Part shown: positions 15,590-23,189 of the stretch, one piece after another
How the letters are laid out: each line of letters starts with the position of its first letter
Position numbering within the stretch: the first letter of the stretch is position 1
Source: Mycobacterium sp. SMC-8
GTDB lineage: Bacteria > Actinomycetota > Actinomycetes > Mycobacteriales > Mycobacteriaceae
Reading direction: 5' to 3'
Assembly: GCF_025263565.1 (NCBI RefSeq)
Contig: NZ_CP079867.1
Span: 50,396 to 114,395, forward strand
Length of the DNA stretch: 64,000 bases
Made by a program: the position numbers and the translations under genes
The notes under the pieces: model-generated
Told to the model about the DNA's origin: nothing
Seen by the model: the letters and a program-made list of their open reading frames with translations, nothing else
Databases searched by the model: none

Positions 15590-17965
15590 ATGCCCGAACA
15601 AGACATGGTGAACAGAACGCATCTACCGATTCCGAGTAAGACCCGTACCGGGTTGATCACGTATGACGCGAAGGATCCTGATTGCACGTTCCCGCCGATC
15701 GAGCCGCTGCGGCCACCGGCGGGCGCGCCGAATGTGCTATTGATCCTGCTCGACGATGTGGGTTTCGGGGCGTCGAGCGCGTTCGGCGGGCCGTGTCAGA
15801 CCCCGGTCGCCGAACGGCTGGCCGCCGGCGGGCTGAAATACAACCGCTTCCACACCACCGCCTTGTGCTCGCCGACCCGCCAGGCCCTGCTGACCGGTCG
15901 CAATCATCATTCCACCGGTATGGGTGGGATCACCGAGATCGCCACCGGGGCACCAGGTTACAGTTCGGTACTGCCCAACACGATGTCGCCGCTCGCGCGG
16001 ACACTGAAGCTCAACGGATACAACACCGCCCAGTTCGGAAAGTGTCATGAGGTGCCGGTGTGGCAGACCAGCCCGGTTGGGCCGTTCGACGCGTGGCCGT
16101 CGGCGGGCGGAGGTTTCGAGTACTTCTACGGGTTCATCGGCGGCGAGGCGAACCAGTGGTATCCCAGTTTGTATGAGGGCACCACACCGGTGGAGGTGGA
16201 TCGCACCCCCGAAGAGGGCTACCACTTCATGGAAGACATGACCGACAAGGCGATCGCCTGGATCGGCCAGCAGAAGGCGCTGGCGCCAGATACGCCCTTC
16301 TTCACCTATTTCGCGCCTGGGGCCACCCATGCGCCGCACCACGTGCCCCAAGAGTGGGCCGACAAGTACAAGGGCCGCTTCGATGACGGCTGGGACAGGT
16401 TGCGTGAGAGGACTTTCGCTCGGCAAAAGGAACTCGGGGTGATTCCGCCGGACTGCGAGCTCACCGCACGGCATCCGGAGATCCCAGCGTGGGAGGATAT
16501 GCCTGAAGAACTCAAACCGGTCCTGCGCCGTCAGATGGAGGTCTATGCCGGCTTCTTGGAGTACACCGACCACCACGTGGGCCGGTTGGTCGACAGCCTG
16601 GAGCGTCTCGGCGTGCTGGACGACACCCTGGTGTTCTACATCGTCGGCGACAACGGCGCCTCCGCGGAGGGCACCCTCAACGGCACCTACAACGAGATGC
16701 TGAATTTCAACGGCATGGCCGCGATCGAGACGCCGGAGTTCCTCACCAGCAAGATCAACGATCTCGGGGGCCCGGACTCCTACAACCACTACGCAGTCGG
16801 CTGGGCGCACGCGATGGACACCCCGTATCAATGGACCAAGCAGGTGGCCTCACACTGGGGCGGGACCCGCAACGGCACGATCGTGCACTGGCCGGCGGCG
16901 ATCACCGCGAAGGCCGAGGTCCGACATCAGTTCCACCACGTCATCGACGTGGCACCGACGATCCTGGAGGCCGCTGGAATCCCGGAGCCGGTGTTCGTCA
17001 ACGGCATCCAGCAGCACCCCATCGAGGGCACCAGCATGCTGTACTCGTTCAACGACGGGCACGCACCAGACCGGCACGAAACGCAGTACTTCGAGATGTT
17101 CGGAAACCGCGGCATCTATCACAAGGGCTGGACCGCGGTCACCAAGCACAAGACGCCCTGGCTGCTGATGGGCGAGCAGACGGTCGCCTTCGACGATGAC
17201 GTGTGGGAACTATATGACACCAGCCAGGATTGGAGTCAGGCCAAGAATCTGGCCGAGGAGTTGCCCGAGAAGCTTCACGAACTGCAGCGGTTGTGGTTGA
17301 TCGAGGCCACCCGCTACAACGTGCTGCCCCTCGACGACGACACCGCGCGGCGGCTGAATTCCGACCTGGCCGGGCGCCCCCAACTCATCACGGGCAACAC
17401 CCAAGTGCTATTTGCGGGCATGGGCCGGTTGTCGGAGAACTGCGTCCTCAACGTGAAGAACAAATCGCACTCGGTGACCGCCGAGATTGTGGTGCCCGAC
17501 GTCGGCGCCGAAGGGGTGATCGTGGCTCAGGGCGCCAGCATCGGCGGCTGGAGCCTGTATGCCGCGGGCGGCAAGCTCAAGTACTGCTACAACCTCGGCG
17601 GGATCACCCACTTCTACGCCGAATCCACCGAGGCGCTGCCCGCGGGTGAGCATCAGGTGCGCATGGAGTTCGCTTACGCCGGTGGCGGTCTGGGCAAGGG
17701 AGGCGATGTCACGCTCTACATCGACGGCCAGAAAGCCGGCGAAGGGCGCGTCGAGGCCACCCTGGCCAACGTGTTCTCCGCCGACGACGGCTGCGACGTC
17801 GGGGTGGACACCGGCTCCCCCGTCTCACCCGACTACCCACCGGGGCGGAACGCGTTCAATGGTCGTGTCAAAGGGGTGCAGCTGGCCATCGCCGACGCCG
17901 CAGAGGCCGACAATCATCTCGTCTCACCAGCAGATGCGATCCGGATCGCGCTGGCCCGCCAATGA
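15590..17965 (+). CDS. Arylsulfatase (AtsD/AtsA-type)
   Basis: The protein has 791 residues from the ATG at 15590, with GAAGGAG 9 bp upstream. Longer frames upstream overlap the preceding gene and are rejected. It is a type I sulfatase: LLILLDDVGFGASSAFGG carries the metal-binding DD, and LCSPTRQALLTGRNHH is the CxPxR sulfatase signature whose Cys is converted to formylglycine. HAPHHVP and FYIVGDNGASAEGT supply further metal and substrate residues. After the catalytic part (about 1-560), a C-terminal beta-rich domain (residues about 590-770, VTLYIDGQKAGEGR) resembles the extension of mycobacterial AtsD. No signal peptide is seen, so it is probably cytoplasmic. It would hydrolyse sulfate esters and needs a formylglycine-generating enzyme encoded elsewhere. 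Confidence 0.9.
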   Translation: MPEQDMVNRTHLPIPSKTRTGLITYDAKDPDCTFPPIEPLRPPAGAPNVLLILLDDVGFGASSAFGGPCQTPVAERLAAGGLKYNRFHTTALCSPTRQALLTGRNHHSTGMGGITEIATGAPGYSSVLPNTMSPLARTLKLNGYNTAQFGKCHEVPVWQTSPVGPFDAWPSAGGGFEYFYGFIGGEANQWYPSLYEGTTPVEVDRTPEEGYHFMEDMTDKAIAWIGQQKALAPDTPFFTYFAPGATHAPHHVPQEWADKYKGRFDDGWDRLRERTFARQKELGVIPPDCELTARHPEIPAWEDMPEELKPVLRRQMEVYAGFLEYTDHHVGRLVDSLERLGVLDDTLVFYIVGDNGASAEGTLNGTYNEMLNFNGMAAIETPEFLTSKINDLGGPDSYNHYAVGWAHAMDTPYQWTKQVASHWGGTRNGTIVHWPAAITAKAEVRHQFHHVIDVAPTILEAAGIPEPVFVNGIQQHPIEGTSMLYSFNDGHAPDRHETQYFEMFGNRGIYHKGWTAVTKHKTPWLLMGEQTVAFDDDVWELYDTSQDWSQAKNLAEELPEKLHELQRLWLIEATRYNVLPLDDDTARRLNSDLAGRPQLITGNTQVLFAGMGRLSENCVLNVKNKSHSVTAEIVVPDVGAEGVIVAQGASIGGWSLYAAGGKLKYCYNLGGITHFYAESTEALPAGEHQVRMEFAYAGGGLGKGGDVTLYIDGQKAGEGRVEATLANVFSADDGCDVGVDTGSPVSPDYPPGRNAFNGRVKGVQLAIADAAEADNHLVSPADAIRIALARQ

Positions 17966-17997
17966 CCCCGACCCGAACCGACGAAAGGAAATCACCG

Positions 17998-18381
17998 ATG
18001 AGGCTGACACTCAACCGACTCAGGGGTGCCGGAGCGCTCGCGCTTGCCGCCGGTGCTCTTCTCGGTGGCGCCGCCGCCCAAGCGGAGCCACCCGCCGAGC
18101 CGCCGCGCCCACCCCATTGTTCTGCCGCCGATCTGGCCGGCATCGCCTCGGGAGTCGCCGCCTCGACGTCGGCGTACCTGTTCGCCCATCATGAGCTGAA
18201 CGACTTCTTCACCGACCTGCACGGCCAGCCCCACGAGGAGGTGCCCGAGTCCACCAAAGCCTATTTTGATGCCCATCCGCAGGAGCACGCCGAGCTCAGG
18301 GGTATCCGCCAGCCGCTCGTCGACTTCCGCAACCGCTGCGGTTACAGCGCCCCGAACGCGCTTGACGGGCAACAACCGTGA
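17998..18381 (+). CDS. Hemophore-like exported protein (Rv0203-type)
   Basis: The protein has 127 residues from the ATG at 17998 with a GGAAATC-type site; an earlier in-frame start at 17962 overlaps the sulfatase stop. It has a Sec signal peptide (RLRGAGALALAAGALLGGAAAQA, cut near AQA). The mature part has HCSAADLAGIASGVAASTS, then AYFDAHPQEHAELRGIRQPL and NRCGYS, the pattern of the mycobacterial hemophore-related family, with two Cys probably forming a disulfide. Family members bind haem outside the cell; binding here is inferred. It follows the sulfatase by 32 bp and overlaps the next gene. Confidence 0.75.
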   Translation: MRLTLNRLRGAGALALAAGALLGGAAAQAEPPAEPPRPPHCSAADLAGIASGVAASTSAYLFAHHELNDFFTDLHGQPHEEVPESTKAYFDAHPQEHAELRGIRQPLVDFRNRCGYSAPNALDGQQP

Positions 18382-18689
18382 ACAGATCGCCATGGTCGAT
18401 CCGGGCCCGCGTCGCGGCGGTCGCTCTCGCGTTCTCGACGTTGCCCGGCGTCATCGTCTTGGCCGCTCCGGCTGGCACCGCCCTCGCTGACGTATGCGCC
18501 AGCGCCGGGCGCCGGATCTCAGTGGGGGGATGTGTCAACATCGCCGACGCGGTGGCCCCCTACGTCCCGCCACCGGCCTACTACGCCCCGCTGCCCGAAG
18601 ACCCGCCACCACCGCCACCGCCTGGCTCGAATGTCAGCGGCTGCATCGGCTACAACGGACGATGGGTCTCCGCCGGGGGCTGCAACTGA
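18378..18689 (+). CDS. Small secreted Pro/Cys-containing protein
   Basis: The protein has 103 residues from a GTG that overlaps the stop of the hemophore-like gene (GTGA). The N-terminal signal peptide (VAAVALAFSTLPGVIVLAAP, cleaved near ALA) is followed by a short mature region. That region contains CASAGRRISVGGCVNIAD and CIGYNGRWVSAGGC, two similar Cys-x(n)-GGC units flanking a Pro-rich linker. The two units read as a repeated motif with four Cys that could form two disulfides. Function unknown; coupling to the hemophore-like gene suggests a shared role at the cell surface. Confidence 0.65.
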   Translation: MNRSPWSIRARVAAVALAFSTLPGVIVLAAPAGTALADVCASAGRRISVGGCVNIADAVAPYVPPPAYYAPLPEDPPPPPPPGSNVSGCIGYNGRWVSAGGCN

Positions 18690-19000
18690 CCTCGAAGATG
18701 GCCACGGCAAATCCCACTCCCACGGACCAGCATGGGAAACCGGACCGCGAAGCCGTAGTCCCCACGACAGCATCGGCCCTGCTCAGGTCGAAGCCCCCCG
18801 GGGTCGTGCAAGCCGTGGGCAAAGCGCGATACAGGTTGAGTGGGCGACCTTTCCCTGGCGCGGAACCCGTCAAAGACGTATCGAGCGATGTGGGTGGTGT
18901 CGCGCCGCACGAGGGGGTTCGCCCGGCGCGACACCGGCCAGATGGCTTGCCGCGCCTCCGAGGTTAGTCCGGCCGTCCAGGACGCCGCAGTGGTGAGGGT
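18690..19000. other. Intergenic, no gene supported
   Basis: Open frames on both strands here have no ribosome-binding site, motif or coding-like composition. No repeat or terminator of note was seen. It separates the cargo block from the convergent gene at 19001-19384. Confidence 0.4.
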
Positions 19001-19384
19001 CTAACCGGATCGGCGGTATCGGTCCTGCGCTGCGTACAGCCCGGGGCCGGTTCGCTCGCCGGCGGCGGGCGTGTTTGGTTGTGGCGCAGGCTCGATGACC
19101 TCAGTGAGAAGCTGACGCAGACGTGGTTCGGCGCTCTGACCTCGGTAGCAGTCCAGCCAACTGGCGGTGGCGGCCACCAGGTCGTGGTTGAGAGGAATGG
19201 CGTTGCGTGCGATGGCGGTGATCAGGGCCTCGATCGCGGCGAACGTCTCGCCGATACCCAGTGTGATGTAGATGCGGTCGGCGTCGACTCTGCTGAGATA
19301 CGGGCGCGCGGTGGCGGCCAACTCCCAGGCCAAGGCGGCATCATCGGGTGCCTGACGCACCGGCGTTTTGCGCGGCGTGGACAC
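19001..19384 (-). CDS. Hypothetical helical protein
   Basis: The protein has 127 residues from a GTG with GGGAGG 6 bp upstream. The body (ALAWELAATARPYLSRVDAD, then YITLGIGETFAAIEALITAI) is mostly alpha-helical, with a polar Pro-rich C-terminus. No motif was recognised. It is alone on the minus strand between the cargo block and the Tn554-like region. Codon use is ordinary for the window. Confidence 0.6.
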   Translation of the reverse strand: MSTPRKTPVRQAPDDAALAWELAATARPYLSRVDADRIYITLGIGETFAAIEALITAIARNAIPLNHDLVAATASWLDCYRGQSAEPRLRQLLTEVIEPAPQPNTPAAGERTGPGLYAAQDRYRRSG

Positions 19385-19919
19385 CCGGCCTCCCTTTCGC
19401 CGACGGTCTGATCTATCCCGTACCTACGGTAGCGGGTGGGCAGGCCGGGCGCGCGGTACTCGACCCGGGTCCCGCGCCGACCAGGGACACCGCATGGGGC
19501 AACGCCGATCTGTTTGCCTACCATTCACTTTCCGTACGATTTACTGGCCGCCAGCGGGACCGAGGTGCGCCGGCCTGCGCACGGGTGATCGCACCTGCAT
19601 TGGCAATCAAGCGCGACACACGTGCACCGGCTCCCCCGCCCACATCACCCCATGCGTCACTATCGTCACTGTGGTCACAGTGAAGGAACACGCTCTCCGA
19701 CCCACACGGACCGACGGCAGCCGTGCCAGTCATCGGGACTCGGGGCGGCAGGCTCGCATCGCGATCCAGGCCCCAAACATCGCGCGACACGCATGATATC
19801 ACCAGTTCAAGACCACTTATACATGTATAATTCGAGGATGCTAAGCAATGAAGCATTGCCGACCCGACACACGGCGCGCCTCCGAAAGGGTGTAGGAAAA
19901 ACCGTGCAGTATTTCCGCC
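19385..19919. promoter_or_regulatory. Regulatory region upstream of the Tn554-like operon
   Basis: No gene is supported. It contains TCACTGTG-GT-CACAGTGA (19666-19683, perfect 8-bp inverted repeat), the perfect 14-bp palindrome TTATACATGTATAA (19817-19830) whose right half makes a TATAAT -10-like hexamer, and GCAATG-aag-CATTGC (19845-19859). These suggest a controlled promoter and possibly the element's left boundary. Confidence 0.5.
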
Positions 19920-20657
19920 ATGGTGGTTCCGGTGGAGCTGGCGAGACAGCTCGTGGCCCTGCACCGTCTCGCGTTGGCGAGACTGCTCGGCGAGATCGGC
20001 GTGGCATTCGACGCGTCGCTGGCGCGGTGGTTCCGCGTATTCCCCGACCCGATGCAGATTCAGGGCGGGACGTTGTGTCAGGACGTACGCAGCCACGTGC
20101 TGGCGATGAACGGCATCGACGCGCAGAGCACGAAGGCCCCGACGCCGCCACTGGCGCCAGAGGGTGCCTCCTGTGGACCGGGGTCGACGTTGCGGATGTC
20201 GACGGGCCCGAGTTCGTCGGTGCGCATTGGCGATGCGGGGATGGCGTGGGCGCGGGTGCGTCACATCAGCCCGCAACGGGCCGCCGATATCGGTGCGCTG
20301 CCCCCGCAGTCGATGCCGCAGTCCAAGCCGGGCAAGCAGATGGCGCTCGACGCTGGCGAGCCCGAGGATCAGCGGGTGTTCGGCCCGGCGGGGATCGGCG
20401 ACGATTACGAGCTGGTTGTGTACTGGTGGGAGACCCCGGGCCGGTTGTCGGTGGGTGGTGGCATCTTGGCGGTGGTGGCCGATCTGGACACCAACGAGGA
20501 GCGGATTCTGGGGTTCGAGCCGTTACCGCTGGCGATTCGGCCGAAGACCGTTGCCGAGCAGCAGAGCGCGGCCGAGGACGACGACGAGGATGTGCGCGAG
20601 GACTTCGAGGAATTCTTGCCCAGAACTGCTCCCGAGGCCGGGGAAGCCGAGGCGTAG
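19920..20657 (+). CDS. Hypothetical protein at head of the recombinase operon
   Basis: The protein has 245 residues from the ATG at 19920; the ribosome-binding site is poor. The N-terminus is helical (ELARQLVALHRLALARLLGE). The middle is Pro/Ser-rich. The C-terminal half (YELVVYWWETPGRLSVGG, ILAVVADLDTNEERILGF) looks like a compact beta domain, ending in an acidic tail. No family was recognised. It precedes the XRE-ImmA/IrrE-like gene by about 50 bp. All five genes from here to 25826 run in one direction with short gaps or overlaps, so it is probably carried by the mobile element. Confidence 0.55.
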   Translation: MVVPVELARQLVALHRLALARLLGEIGVAFDASLARWFRVFPDPMQIQGGTLCQDVRSHVLAMNGIDAQSTKAPTPPLAPEGASCGPGSTLRMSTGPSSSVRIGDAGMAWARVRHISPQRAADIGALPPQSMPQSKPGKQMALDAGEPEDQRVFGPAGIGDDYELVVYWWETPGRLSVGGGILAVVADLDTNEERILGFEPLPLAIRPKTVAEQQSAAEDDDEDVREDFEEFLPRTAPEAGEAEA

Positions 20658-20706
20658 ACGATGAGCTGGTACCGGCCGGGCGCGTGTGGGGACGAGGTGG
20701 TCGGTG

Positions 20707-21951
20707 ATGGCGTCGGTAGAGGTGTTCGGCACACGGGTCCGCCAAGCCCGGGTGCTGCGGCGACTGTCAGGCACCGCAGTGATGGATCATCTGGGTTGGC
20801 GCTCTCCGCGCCAGACGCGGTTGGAGCAGTCCGAGACCGCGGTCCTCGACGGCGCCGATTTCGATCGGATCACGGCGTTGCTGCGTTTCCCACCAACATT
20901 TTTCACGACCGCACCGGCGTCGCGGGTGACGGCGCGGGATCTGTTGTTCCGGGCGCCCAAGTCCACCACGGTCACCGAGAAGGAGTACTTGGCGGTGTTC
21001 GCCAACGTCGTCGGTGATCTGCTCGGGCAGCTCAATGCGGTGGCCAAGCTGCCCCCGGTACTGCTGGAGCCGTTACCTGCGGGCACCGATGTGGTGACCG
21101 CGGCCGCCCAGGCCCGGCGCTGGCTGGGAGTGGCACCAGGGGTGCCGATCAAGTCGCTGACCTACGAGCTGGAAGCTGCCGGGGTGCCGGTGGTCATGCG
21201 GATGAAGCACTCACGCTCCACCGGAGTGGTGGACTGGGATACCGATGAGGACGGGCCGGCCGGGTTGTTGACCGAGAAACATCTGGGTTGCTCGGCGCGA
21301 ACCGGGGAGTATCGGGAACGGCCGCTGGTGTTGTTGCGGGCGTTGGATTCTTGGGAGCGCACCCGCTGGACGATCGCCCACGAGATCGGGCACTTGTTGT
21401 TGCACCGCTACGGCGATGTCAGCGATGACCAGGAGCGCGAAGCCTCCCGGTTCGCCTCAGAACTGTTGGCCCCAGCCGAAGTGCTCGCCAAAGAGGTGCC
21501 GCCGGTTCCCACGCTTAGCGATCTGGTCGATGCGAAGGTGAAGTGGCGCATTTCCCTGGGGGCGTTGATCATTCACCTTCGCGAGTCGAAGCTGATCGAT
21601 GAGGTCCGCGCCGATACGTTGCAGCGCCAGCTCTACACGCGGATCAACTCCGAGACCGGGCACACCTGGGGCAAGACCGAACCGGGCTGGAATGCCCGCA
21701 CACCGGAGCGGCCCCGGCTGCTGCGCCGGTGGATGGAGGAATGCTACGGCTCGGTCAGCGTTGAGGCTTTGGCCGCCCACGACCTGATCTATCCCACAGA
21801 CTTGTTGGCCGACATCCTGGCCGGCCAGCGCGAGGCCCCCGCCAGGGTTACCGCGGCGCCGGAAACCGCTTCGGCGGTGCTCGATGACGGGGCCATCCTG
21901 GACCGCGGGGACACGGTGGTGCAGCTGCGCCGGCCTCGCCGGCAGGCCTAA
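20707..21951 (+). CDS. XRE-HTH / ImmA-IrrE-like metallopeptidase
   Basis: The protein has 414 residues from the ATG at 20707. The N-terminal 60 residues form an XRE-like HTH (VRQARVLRRLSGTAVMDHL, RQTRLEQSE). The zinc-protease motif IAHEIGHLLLHRYG (HExxH near residue 225) with downstream EREASRFASELLAP (the third ligand Glu) is the ImmA/IrrE signature. Such proteins cleave or inactivate repressors to trigger mobile-element induction, or act as antitoxin/protease regulators. It sits 26 bp before the first recombinase gene, so controlling the element is a reasonable inference. An RNase-like or toxin partner was not found unless it is the gene at 19920. Confidence 0.75.
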   Translation: MASVEVFGTRVRQARVLRRLSGTAVMDHLGWRSPRQTRLEQSETAVLDGADFDRITALLRFPPTFFTTAPASRVTARDLLFRAPKSTTVTEKEYLAVFANVVGDLLGQLNAVAKLPPVLLEPLPAGTDVVTAAAQARRWLGVAPGVPIKSLTYELEAAGVPVVMRMKHSRSTGVVDWDTDEDGPAGLLTEKHLGCSARTGEYRERPLVLLRALDSWERTRWTIAHEIGHLLLHRYGDVSDDQEREASRFASELLAPAEVLAKEVPPVPTLSDLVDAKVKWRISLGALIIHLRESKLIDEVRADTLQRQLYTRINSETGHTWGKTEPGWNARTPERPRLLRRWMEECYGSVSVEALAAHDLIYPTDLLADILAGQREAPARVTAAPETASAVLDDGAILDRGDTVVQLRRPRRQA

Positions 21952-21977
21952 CACGGAATTGCGGGGGCGGATCGGGG

Positions 21978-23189
21978 ATGGCACGGACACAACGGGTCGC
22001 GCTGACCGGCGCCCCGGACACCTACACCGTGCTGGGCCCTGATCACCTGCCGATCGAGGCGGCCGAGGAGTACCTGCAGTTCCTGCGCCATGACGGGTCC
22101 TCACCGAACACGGTGAAGGCGTATGCGGCCGGCCTGGCGGCGTGGTGGACGGTGCTGGAACACACCGGCACCGACTGGCAGAACATCAGCACGAGCCTGT
22201 TCGGGCAGTTTCTGGCCTACCTGCGCACCGGGGACCTGCCGGGCACCGCCCGGATCGGGGCCCCCGAGGTCTGGTTGGGCCCGGCGAGCACCCAGCTGCG
22301 GGCCGCGGCGGTGCTGGCGCTCTACCGCTACCACGCTGATGCCCATGGGCTGGCCGGCCCGTATCAGCGGCTGTTCACCAGCCGCGGCAAGCGATCACGG
22401 TCACGGTATATCCCGATGCTGGCCGGCGTGGGCCGCCCACCACGGTCCAAGGACCGGCCCATCTACACGGTGCGCAGCGGCAACAAGTCCGCCACTCCGG
22501 TGCTGCTGCCCACCCAAGTTGCTGCGATCCTTGATGGCTGTGCAACCCAGACCGGACAGGACTGGTCGGGGCCGCCCTCAGGGCTGCGGGACCGGCTGTT
22601 GTTCGCGGTGCTCGCCGAGACCGGGATGCGACTGGGTGAAGCGCTGTTGTTGCGGCACCACGATTTTCACATCGGCGCCGGCGGGACACCGTTCATCGAC
22701 GTGGCCGCCCGACAAGACCATCCGCGCGGGGCCCGCGGCAAGACGCTACTGGCACGGCGCATCTACATCGGTGACGATCTGGAGGCGCTGTATTCGGCCT
22801 ACGTGTGGCATCTGGTCGACCAGGGCGCCGATCTGGACGTGCCCGACCTGGACACCCATTTTGTGTTCGTCAATCTCTCCCACGGGGTGCGTTTCCGTCC
22901 CATGCGTGCCGAAACCGTCTACGCCAAAATCGATTCGGTGACCAAACGTGCCGGCGGGGTGCTGCCCGATCGGTGGTCACCGCACTGGCTACGCCACACC
23001 CACGCCACCGCGCTGCTGCTCTCCGGGGCCCCGCCGCACGTGGTGATGCGTCGCCTGGGCCACGCCGATATCCAGACCACGCTCTCGACCTACGGATGGG
23101 TCACCGAGGACGCCGAGATGCGCACCCTGGCGCAATGGCGCAGCTACGTCGCTGGTTGGAAAGGGCTGCACCATGACCACACCGACTGA
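21978..23189 (+). CDS. tnpA: Tyrosine recombinase, Tn554 TnpA-like
   Basis: The protein has 403 residues. The N-terminal SAM-like core-binding domain (YLQFLRHDGSSPNTVKAYAA) and the C-terminal catalytic domain are complete. The catalytic Arg is in ETGMRLGEALLLR (about residue 216). HxxR is in HWLRHTHATALLL (about 335-338), followed by RRLGHADIQTTLSTYGW with the second His and the nucleophilic Tyr. Size and position as the first of three overlapping genes match TnpA of Tn554-type transposons. Its 3' end overlaps the next gene by 17 bp. It would cut and rejoin element ends together with the second recombinase. Confidence 0.85.
   Translation: MARTQRVALTGAPDTYTVLGPDHLPIEAAEEYLQFLRHDGSSPNTVKAYAAGLAAWWTVLEHTGTDWQNISTSLFGQFLAYLRTGDLPGTARIGAPEVWLGPASTQLRAAAVLALYRYHADAHGLAGPYQRLFTSRGKRSRSRYIPMLAGVGRPPRSKDRPIYTVRSGNKSATPVLLPTQVAAILDGCATQTGQDWSGPPSGLRDRLLFAVLAETGMRLGEALLLRHHDFHIGAGGTPFIDVAARQDHPRGARGKTLLARRIYIGDDLEALYSAYVWHLVDQGADLDVPDLDTHFVFVNLSHGVRFRPMRAETVYAKIDSVTKRAGGVLPDRWSPHWLRHTHATALLLSGAPPHVVMRRLGHADIQTTLSTYGWVTEDAEMRTLAQWRSYVAGWKGLHHDHTD

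Noticed and set aside
18494..18967. Plus-strand frame after the small secreted protein
   Set aside because: Overlaps the real gene out of frame, then reads as low-complexity sequence without motifs.
19622..20707. 361-codon plus-strand frame
   Set aside because: Gly/Arg-rich shadow of the genes at 19920 and 20707; only its start near the TATAAT box is curious.
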